A model generated the notes under the pieces. That model did no database searches. It worked only from the letters and a program-made list of their open reading frames with translations, and had not been told where the DNA came from. Below are positions 26,925-36,000 of a DNA stretch of 56,461 nt, in pieces. The stretch's first letter is position 1; each line of letters starts with the position of its first letter. Origin of the DNA: Helicobacter sp. (GTDB taxonomy: Bacteria > Campylobacterota > Campylobacteria > Campylobacterales > Helicobacteraceae); contig NZ_JAAVGY010000058.1 of assembly GCF_014799995.1 (NCBI RefSeq), forward strand, positions 1 through 56,461, given 5' to 3'. The position numbers were made by a program, and so were the translations under genes.

Positions 26925-28992
26925 TCTCCATAATTTCTTTGGAGATATTGCTTGGAACTTCTCCATAGTGGTCAAATTCCATTGTGTAAGTTCCACGTCC
27001 TTGAGTTGCCGAACGCAAATCCGTAGAATAACCAAACATTTCAGCCAATGGCACAAACGCATTCACAATTTTTAAGCCCATTCTATCGTCCATAGAATTG
27101 ATTTGTCCTCTTCTGCGGTTCAAATCTCCAATCACATCACCCATATATTCTTCGGGCACTTCTACTTCTACTTTCATCATTGGCTCTAATAAAACTGCAC
27201 CCGCCTTGCGACAAGCGTCTTTAAATGCCATAGAACCCGCGATTTTAAATGCCATTTCAGAAGAATCCACATCGTGATAACTACCATCAAACAATGTAAC
27301 TTTGAAATCTACCACAGGATAACCTGCTAAAACACCATTTTGCATTGCTTCTTGAATCCCTTTATCAACAGCTGGGATATATTCTTTAGGAATCACGCCC
27401 CCACTAATATTATTGACAAATTCATAACCTTTGCCCGGCTCTTGAGGTTCAAGCTTGATAAAGACATGTCCATATTGCCCGCGCCCACCAGATTGTTTTG
27501 CATATTTGCATTCTTGCTCCACACTCTGACGAATCGTTTCGCGGAAAGCAACTTGAGGTTGCCCAACTTCTGCTTCTACCTTAAATTCTCTCTTTAATCT
27601 ATCCACAATGATTTCTAGGTGTAATTCGCCCATACCAGAGATGATAGTTTGTCCTGATTCTTCATCGGTATGCACCCTGAAGCTTGGGTCTTCTTCTGCA
27701 AGTTTTGCAAGAGCTAGAGCCATTTTTTCTTGGTCTGCTTTAGTTTTTGGCTCAACAGCAATAGAAATAACAGGGTCTGGGAATTCCATTCTCTCCAAGA
27801 CAACAGGCTCTTTTTCTGAACAAAGTGTATCTCCTGTGAGGGTTTCTTTCAAGCCTACAAACGCGCAAATTTCACCCGCATAGACTTCTTTAATATCTTC
27901 GCGTTTGTTAGAGTGCATTTTGAGCAATCTTCCTACACGTTCTTTTTTGCCTTTAGTGGAGTTAAGGACATAGCTTCCTGATTCCAAACTACCGCGATAG
28001 ACACGTACGAAAGTTAATTGTCCTACAAATGGGTCTGTCATAATCTTAAATGCCAAGCCCGCAAACTCGCCATTATCAGTTGATTTGACAAACACTTCTT
28101 TTTCTTCATCTCTTGGATCTACTCCACGAATATCTGCAACTTCCGTTGGGGCTGGTAGATACTCTACTACGGCATCAAGCAAAGTTTGCACACCTTTGTT
28201 TTTGAAGCTTGAACCACAAAGCATAGGGATAATTTCCATTGCAAGACAACCCTTTTTGATTCCTGCTTTGATTTCTTCAATGCTTAATGTCTCCCCACCT
28301 AAATATTTTTCCATTGTCGCTTCGTCTTGTTCCGCCACAGATTCTAGCAATTTTTCACGATATTCTTCTGCTTTTTCTACCAACTCTGCTGGAATGTCCT
28401 CAATATCATACTTTGCTCCCATAGATTCGTCATTCCAAACAATTGCTTTCATTGTGATTAAATCTACAACCCCTTTGAAATTATCCTCTGCACCAATTGG
28501 AATCACGAGTGGCACGGGCTTAGCCTTTAACCTTGTGGCAATTTGGGATTCTACATTATAGAAGTTTGCGCCGATTCTATCCATTTTATTGACAAACACA
28601 ATTCTAGGCACACCATATTTGTTTGCTTGACGCCAAACGGTTTCGCTTTGAGGTTGCACTCCACCTACTGAACAAAATACCGCGACTGCACCATCAAGGA
28701 CACGCATAGAACGTTCTACTTCAATCGTAAAATCCACGTGTCCGGGGGTGTCAATTAAGTTAATTTGATAATCTTTCCAAAAACAAGTAGTTGCCGCAGA
28801 AGTAATTGTGATTCCACGCTCTCTTTCTTGTTCCATCCAGTCCATTGTTGCCGCGCCATCATGCACTTCACCAATCTTATGACTCACGCCTGTATAAAAT
28901 AAGATTCTTTCTGAAGTCGTTGTTTTACCTGCATCAATGTGTGCCGCGATACCAATATTTCTAATTTTATTTAAGGGGGTTTTTCTTGCCAT
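26911..28992 (-). CDS. fusA: Elongation factor G
   Basis: Encodes 693 residues of the translocase GTPase. GTPase motifs: AAHIDAGKTTTSERIL (G1), DTPGHVDF (G3), NKMD (G4). Domains II-V follow, including RGRGQYGHV-like GGRGQYGHVFIKLEP in domain IV and PLAEMFGYSTDLRSATQGRG in domain V. It starts 85 bases after rpsG and ends the rpsL-rpsG-fusA unit. Confidence 0.99.
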   Translation of the reverse strand: MARKTPLNKIRNIGIAAHIDAGKTTTSERILFYTGVSHKIGEVHDGAATMDWMEQERERGITITSAATTCFWKDYQINLIDTPGHVDFTIEVERSMRVLDGAVAVFCSVGGVQPQSETVWRQANKYGVPRIVFVNKMDRIGANFYNVESQIATRLKAKPVPLVIPIGAEDNFKGVVDLITMKAIVWNDESMGAKYDIEDIPAELVEKAEEYREKLLESVAEQDEATMEKYLGGETLSIEEIKAGIKKGCLAMEIIPMLCGSSFKNKGVQTLLDAVVEYLPAPTEVADIRGVDPRDEEKEVFVKSTDNGEFAGLAFKIMTDPFVGQLTFVRVYRGSLESGSYVLNSTKGKKERVGRLLKMHSNKREDIKEVYAGEICAFVGLKETLTGDTLCSEKEPVVLERMEFPDPVISIAVEPKTKADQEKMALALAKLAEEDPSFRVHTDEESGQTIISGMGELHLEIIVDRLKREFKVEAEVGQPQVAFRETIRQSVEQECKYAKQSGGRGQYGHVFIKLEPQEPGKGYEFVNNISGGVIPKEYIPAVDKGIQEAMQNGVLAGYPVVDFKVTLFDGSYHDVDSSEMAFKIAGSMAFKDACRKAGAVLLEPMMKVEVEVPEEYMGDVIGDLNRRRGQINSMDDRMGLKIVNAFVPLAEMFGYSTDLRSATQGRGTYTMEFDHYGEVPSNISKEIMEKRNG

Positions 28993-29077
28993 TTTTAATC
29001 CTTATGCAAAGATAATTTGAGATTTGAGATTTTGTAGAGTTTTAAGGAATTGAGAAAATCCCTTAAAAACATAATGA

Positions 29078-29545
29078 TTACCAGCGATAGTGTGCAAAAG
29101 CTTTGTTTGCTTCTGCCATTTTATGCACATCTTCTTTTTTCTTAAATGCTGCGCCACGTTCATTGGCAGCATCAATGAGCTCATTTGCCAATCTATCAAT
29201 CATTGTGCGCTCATTTCTTTTTCTTGCAGAATCCAATAACCAGCGAATGGATAAAGACTGCTGTCTTGCAGGACGAACCTCTACGGGAACTTGATAAGTC
29301 GCTCCCCCTACGCGTCTGCTTCTGACTTCAACCAAAGGTTTAACTTTTTCTAGTGCTTTTTCAAAGGTTTCGATTCCCTTTTCTTTGGTTTTTTCTTCAA
29401 TTTTTGTAAAGGTCGCATAGATAATCTTTTCTGCTACACTTTTTTTACCATCATACATCATTTTGTTGATAAATTTTGTTACAACAATGTTATTATAGAT
29501 TGGGTCTCCCAATACTTCTCTTTGTGGTGCTTTTCTTCTTCTCAT
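29078..29545 (-). CDS. rpsG: 30S ribosomal protein S7
   Basis: Encodes 155 residues, standard length: MRRRKAPQREVLGDPIYNN at the start, EVRSRRVGGATYQVPVEV in the RNA-binding centre, and FAHYRW at the end. It begins one base after the rpsL stop, so the genes are translationally coupled. S7 nucleates the 30S head and usually represses this operon. Confidence 0.99.
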   Translation of the reverse strand: MRRRKAPQREVLGDPIYNNIVVTKFINKMMYDGKKSVAEKIIYATFTKIEEKTKEKGIETFEKALEKVKPLVEVRSRRVGGATYQVPVEVRPARQQSLSIRWLLDSARKRNERTMIDRLANELIDAANERGAAFKKKEDVHKMAEANKAFAHYRW

Positions 29546-29937
29546 TATTTTTTACCTCCCGCGTCTGCTTTACCTTTTTTCGCCCCATATTTACTACGTG
29601 AAACGGTGCGCTTAGCTACTCCAGCGGTATCCAATGCACCCCGAATAATATGATATTTCACACCGGGTAAGTCTTTAACCCTACCGCCACGAATGAGCAC
29701 GATAGAGTGTTCTTGTAGATTATGTCCTTCACCGGGAATATAACTAATGACTTCAAAACCGCTAGTTAATCTGACTTTTGCCACTTTTCTTAACGCGGAG
29801 TTAGGTTTTTTAGGTGTTGTTGTATAAACACGAGTACAAACTCCTCTTCTTTGAGGGCAAACTACCAAAGCTGGAGACTTTGATTTCTTGATAACTTTCT
29901 TTCGTTCTTTTCTAATCAACTGATTAATAGTTGGCAC
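29545..29937 (-). CDS. rpsL: 30S ribosomal protein S12
   Basis: Encodes 130 residues from a GTG start (29935-29937), preceded by AGGAAGGAAG. Motifs are NQLIRKERKK, PQRRGVCTRVYTTTPKKPNSALRK and DLPGVKYHIIRGALD. The lysines at the positions of the well-known streptomycin-resistance changes (PKKPNS and GVKYH) are wild type. It heads the rpsL-rpsG-fusA unit with a likely promoter at 29981-29986. Confidence 0.99.
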   Translation of the reverse strand: MPTINQLIRKERKKVIKKSKSPALVVCPQRRGVCTRVYTTTPKKPNSALRKVAKVRLTSGFEVISYIPGEGHNLQEHSIVLIRGGRVKDLPGVKYHIIRGALDTAGVAKRTVSRSKYGAKKGKADAGGKK

Positions 29938-29980
29938 TTGTCTTCCTTCCTAAAATAATTTAATAGAGAAAATGAAGCGG

Positions 29981-29986
29981 ATTATA
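29981..29986 (-). promoter_or_regulatory. -10 box ahead of rpsL
   Basis: TATAAT on the minus strand, 44 bases before the rpsL start and inside the rpoBC-rpsL gap. No clear -35 is visible. Confidence 0.5.
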
Positions 29987-30012
29987 AGCAAATCACACTT
30001 TATTCTTACTTA

Positions 30013-30037
30013 AATTAAGGTTTGAATAACCTTAATT
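30013..30037 (-). terminator. Hairpin after rpoBC
   Basis: AATTAAGGTT (30013-30022) and AACCTTAATT (30028-30037) form a perfect 10-base stem with a 5-base loop just past the rpoBC stop. The following bases are AT-rich without a strict T-run. It may end or attenuate rpoBC transcripts before rpsL. Confidence 0.5.
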
Positions 30038-30042
30038 CACCT

Positions 30043-33000
30043 TTAATTTTCTTTAATTTTTACCCTCTTACCTTTGTAAATACCTGTTCCAACCGGAATC
30101 ATACGACCCAATACGATATTTTCTTTCAAATCCTCTAAATGGTCAATTTTTGCCGCAATACTCGCCTCTGTGAGCACTTTAGTGGTTTCTTGGAATGACG
30201 CCGCCGAAATCACGGAATCACTACCGATTGCTGCACGCGTAATTCCTAACAACACGGGTTCAGCAATCGCTGGAATCCCACCCATTTTAATAATGCGTGC
30301 ATTTTCTTCTTTAAAATGTCGCTTGCTCACCAAGTCTCCCTCAATGAATTTCGTGTTTCCACTATCATAAATTTTGACTTGTCTTAGCATTTGTGAAACA
30401 ATGATTTCAATGTGTTTATCAGCAATGCTTACCCCTTGTCGGCGATAGACTTGCTGCACTTCGCTCACAATATATTTATAAAGTTCTTTTTCACCACCAA
30501 TGCGCAAAATATCTTGACTTGCGACAACACCTTCTGTAATAGCTTCACCCGCATGGACAAATTCCCCTTCATACACAAGAATTTGCTTGGATTTGTCAAT
30601 CAAATATTCTGTGCTTCTACCATCATTGGCTGTGAGGATAATTCTTTCTTTGCCGCGAATAGACTTACCATAACTTACGATTCCGTCAATTTCTGCTAAT
30701 ACCGCTGGATCTTTAGGTTTTCTTGCCTCAAACAATTCAGAAACCCTAGGCAAACCTCCAGTAATGTCTTTTGATTTTACAAGGGCTTTAGGCGTTTTTG
30801 CCAAAATATCTGCCATTTCTACTTTTGCACCATCAGAGACAAAAATAGCAGTTTTGGGGTCTAGTGCATAACGAATCAATCCACCATTTGCCGTAGATAG
30901 AACAAGTGTTGGCTTGTGCGCACTTGCAATATATTCATTGACAACCAATCTTGTTTGCCCTGTTAATTCATCGGTTTGTTCTGACACGGTGAGTCCGGGT
31001 ATAATATCCTCAAACTTAATCGTTCCCGCTTCTTCAGAAATAATAGGGTTAGAATAAGGGTCCCAATCCGCAATAACGATGTGTTCATCACTCTTTGGTT
31101 TGGCAATTAGAGTATTTTTCTCCACCTGTTGATTGTCTTGAACCTCAATAATAGAACCCCTTGCGATATAATGACGTGCGGCTTCTTGGTCATATTCATC
31201 AGCAATCACAGCAAACACACCTTTTTCGGTGATTTCTTCTCCCTTTTGGAGTGCGCGGTATCGTTCTAGGTGGTCGCCTTGCAAGTAATAATACTTCACG
31301 ATACCCTCTTCTCTTGCATAAATTTTTTGCGTAATAGGTGCGTTATCCTCAACCTTTAAATCACTCGCATAAGAGATTCTGTTAGGAATATTCCAACTAT
31401 CCTTGATAATATCTACAATACTCCCCTCATCGCGCACATAATGCCCACTAGGATAAGGGATATAAAACTTCCCTTCAATCTTACCTGTAACGCCAGCCAA
31501 TTCATTGGGTTTAGCAACATCAGACTTTCTTAGTGTAAATTTTGCAGTTTCTTTCTCGCCAATGACTGAAACAATCACTTCATCATGCACTATATCTACT
31601 TTTAATTCACCCTCAAAAGGAGCTTTAATCTTTGGCTCTACCAACAAAATCGCGGCATTTCTTCTATTAGAAACGATAGTCTTGCCCTCGCGATTCTTAT
31701 AAGTCTTGACATTATAGTAACGAATAAAGCCCTCTTTATCCGCAATGACTTGGTGTTCCTCTTGACTTCTGCTTGCTGTTCCACCAATGTGGAAAGTTCT
31801 TAGCGTCAATTGTGTTCCGGGCTCACCGATAGATTGTGCGGCAACCACGCCGACTGCCTCACCGATTTTAGAAATCTTGGATTCTCCAAGGTTTAGCCCA
31901 TAACACTTCGCACAAACACCCTTTTCGGCTTTACAAGTAACAGGTGTGCGGATAATTACAGATTTCACTCCCGCTTCTTTTACTTTGCGTGCTTTTTCCT
32001 CATCAATCATTGTGCCCTCACTGATGAGTACTTCATTTGTAATTGGGTCAATGATATTCTCTGCAATCACGCGTCCGAAGATTCTTTCTTCTAATGGCTC
32101 AATGAGTTCGCTCCCCACAGTAATATCTGTAATCTCAATTCCCTCATTCGTGCCGCAATCATCTGCTACAACTTTAACATTTTGGCTCACATCAATTAGC
32201 TTTCTTGTCAAATAACCGGCGTTAGCAGTTTTCAAAGCGGTATCTGCCAAACCTTTACGCGCACCGTGTGTAGAGATAAAATACTCCAACACATTCAAGC
32301 CCTCTTTGAAGTTTGAAGTAATCGGTGTTTCAATAATCGTTCCATCAGGTTTTGCCATAAGTCCCCGCATAGCAGAGAGTTGCCTAATTTGCCCCGCACT
32401 ACCTCTAGCACCAGAATCTGCCATCATATAGATAGAATTGAAGCCCGCCTTATCATTTTCAATTAACTTCATCATCTCATTCCCCAACGCATTGTTGGTG
32501 TCTGTCCAAACGTCAATAATCTTATTATAACGTTCTTGTTCTGTCAATAAGCCTGCTCCAAATTGTGCTTGAATATCCTTAACCTTTTTCTTCGCACCCT
32601 CTACGACTTTATTCTTATTGTTTGGCACGATAATGTCATCGGCGGAAATAGAGATTCCTGCTTTGGTTGCATATTTAAATCCTAGATTTTTAAGATTATC
32701 TAAAAAGCTTGCGGTAATTCCCACTCCACCCTCTTTATAAACATAATCAATCAAGGTCGCAATGTCTTTTTTCTTCAACACTTTATTCCACAAATGCACA
32801 GGCACAAAATCTGGCAAAATGGATTTCAGAATCATTCTACCAATCGTTGTATTAATGATTCTATCTTCTACAAATGCGCGCACTTTAGAGCCTACCTCCA
32901 CTACCCCCGCTTCTAAGGCAATATGGATTTGGTCAATATTGGAGAAGAGTTTATGTTCTCCCTTAGAATCGTCTTTTGCCAAAGAAAGATAATAAAGTCC

Positions 33001-36000
33001 CAAAACCATATCTTGACTAGGCACGGTAACTGCCTTACCACTTGCAGGCAAAAGAATATTCATAGAGCTTAGCATCAAAAGCTTACACTCTGTAATTGCC
33101 TCTTGAGAAAGTGGCACATGCACCGCCATTTGGTCTCCGTCAAAATCCGCATTAAAAGCGGCACAAACCAATGGGTGCAACTGAATCGCCTTACCATCAA
33201 TCAATTTAGGGTGGAATGCCTGAATGGATTGTTTATGCAAAGTCGGCGCACGATTCAGCATAATCGGATAATTCATAACGATTTCTTGCAGGCTTTCCCA
33301 CACTTCATTGGTTTTTTGCTCAATCATTTTCTTGGCTTGTTTGAGTGTAGTCGCATAGCCTTTTTCTTCTAACTTTGCCAAAATATGTGGCTTAAATAAC
33401 TCTAATGCCATATTTTTAGGCAATCCGCATTGGTCCATACGCAAGTTTGGTCCTACGACAATAACAGAACGTCCGGAGAAATCTACGCGCTTTCCAAGCA
33501 AGTTTTGACGGAATCGCCCTTGCTTACCCTTAATAATTTCAGACAATGATTTGAGTGGGCGTTTATTTGCACCTTTAACAGCATTCGCATTGCGTCCATT
33601 ATCAAAAAGTGCATCTACGGATTCTTGAAGCATACGTTTTTCATTGCGCACGATAATCTCTGGTGCGTCTAGCTCAATCAATCGTTTCAAACGTTGATTG
33701 CGGTTAATAACGCGGCGATAAAGGTCATTAACATCACTCACCGCAAATTTACCGCCATCTAAAGCAACCAATGGGCGCAAATCCGGAGGCAACACCGGCA
33801 ACACGGTTAGCATCATCCATTCTGGGCGATTCTGCCCACCAGAGACTACGAAGCTTTCTACAACTTTGAGACGCTTGATGATTGTTTTCTTTTTGGCTTC
33901 AGAGTTTGTGGCTTTGATAGCTTCTTTTAACTCTTGAATTAAATCTACTAAATCAATTCCCTCAAGCAAATCTTTCACTGCTTCGCCACCCATTTGTGCG
34001 ATGAATCCTGTATGCTCAAAACGTTGAGAAAGGCTCTGGTATTGCTCTTCATTCAACACATCATATTTTGCGACAGGCTTTGTTCCCTCATTGTCATAAT
34101 AAGCTTCGCCCGGCTCTTTTACAATATAGGCTTCATAATACAATACGCGCTCTAAATCTTTCATTTTCACGCCAAGCAATGTTCCGATTCTGCTTGGCAA
34201 AGAATTGACATACCAAATATGCGCTACGGGCGTTACAAGCTCAATATGCCCCATACGTGAGCGGCGCACTTTAGAGCTTGTTACTTCCACACCGCATTTT
34301 TCACATACGATTCCTTTGTAGCGCATTTTTTTGTATTTACCGCAGAGACATTCATAATCTCTTACAGGTCCAAAAATCTTAGCACAAAACAATCCATCTC
34401 GCTCGGGTTTTAGTGTGCGATAATTAATGGTTTCTGGTTTTTTAACTTCTCCATTACTCCAACTACGAATCTTCTCTGGGCTTGCAAGCAAGAGTTGGAA
34501 CGCATTAAAATCACTTGGTCTATCGTCCTCTTTGATTGTAACCACCTCATCTACACCCTCTTTGTTTTTGGCAAAAACATTCACATCTAACGCCAAGCTT
34601 TGGAGCTCTTTTGTCAAAACATAAAAAGTTTCTGGAATCTCGGATTCCTTAACTGCTTCGCCTCTTGTAATTGCCTTATAGGCTTTTACGCGCCCCTCTA
34701 CATCATCGGACTTAATGGTAAGCATTTCTTTGAGTGTATGGGCTGCACCATAGGCTTCAAGAGCCCAAACTTCCATTTCACCGAATCTTTGCCCTCCAAA
34801 GAGTGCCTTACCTCCAACAGGTTGTTGTGTTACAAGACTATAAGGTCCCGTGCTTCTCGCATGGACTTTTTCATCAACCAAGTGGTGGAGTTTGAGCATA
34901 TACATATAACCCACATTGACACGTTCCATCATTTTTTCGCCCGTGCGTCCATCGTAAAGCTCTGTTTTACCATCATTGTCAATTTTGGCGAGTTTAAAGA
35001 GTTTTTCAAATTCTTGCGCATTTACACCTTCAAAGACAGGAGTTGCGAATTTCACGCCTTTGCTCCAATCTCTAGCGAAACTCAACAATTCTTCATCACT
35101 TAATTTTTCTAAAAATGCCTTAGAGCTTTTCATTCCAGAATTTTCAGCAATTTCTTGCATTTTAGCCCTAAGTTCGCTTGCCCATTTACCTTTTTCTTCT
35201 TCAAAGATATCGGCAATTTGCTCGCCTAATTGTTTGCCTACCAATCCCAAATGCACTTCTAAAATCTGTCCGATATTCATACGACTAGGCACACCTAGAG
35301 GATTCAAGACGATTTCAACTGGGCGACCATCTTTAGTGTAAGGCATATCTACTTCTGGAACAATATTGGAAACAATCCCTTTGTTTCCGTGTCGCCCCGC
35401 CATTTTATCACCCACTTTTAATTTGCGTTTTGTAGCGACATAAATTTTAACGAGCTTGACTACCCCACTTGGCAAAATATCATCTTTCTCAATAATAGAA
35501 AGCTTTTCTTCGTGCTCTTCGCTTAGATTCTTTTTCTGTTCCAAAAAATTAGCTTTTAGTGCATCGTATTTGTTTTGAATCTCTTTTGAGTAACTCTTAA
35601 TGAGCGTTCCCATAGCAAAACGATTAATATTCTCTAATTCAGCCTTAGGAATCACTCCACCCTTTTTATACTCTTTATCTCCTACTTTTGCCGCACTTGT
35701 TAGCTTTTCTTTAGAGAGAATAGAGCTGATACGCAAGGATTCTTCCCTATCAAGCATTAAAAGCTTATCGTGATGTTCCAAATCTAAACGAGCTTTTTCC
35801 TCCTCATAAGCGACAATGGCGCGTCTATCTTTATCATAACCCTTTTTAGTAAAAATCTTGACATCTACCACTGTCCCCTCTAGGCTTGGAGGGCAATAAA
35901 GAGATTTATTGACGACATGCCCTGCTTTCTCGCCAAAAATCGCTCGTAGCAAACGCTCTTCAGGCGTTGGCTTAACCTCACCTTTGGGGGAGGCTTTCCC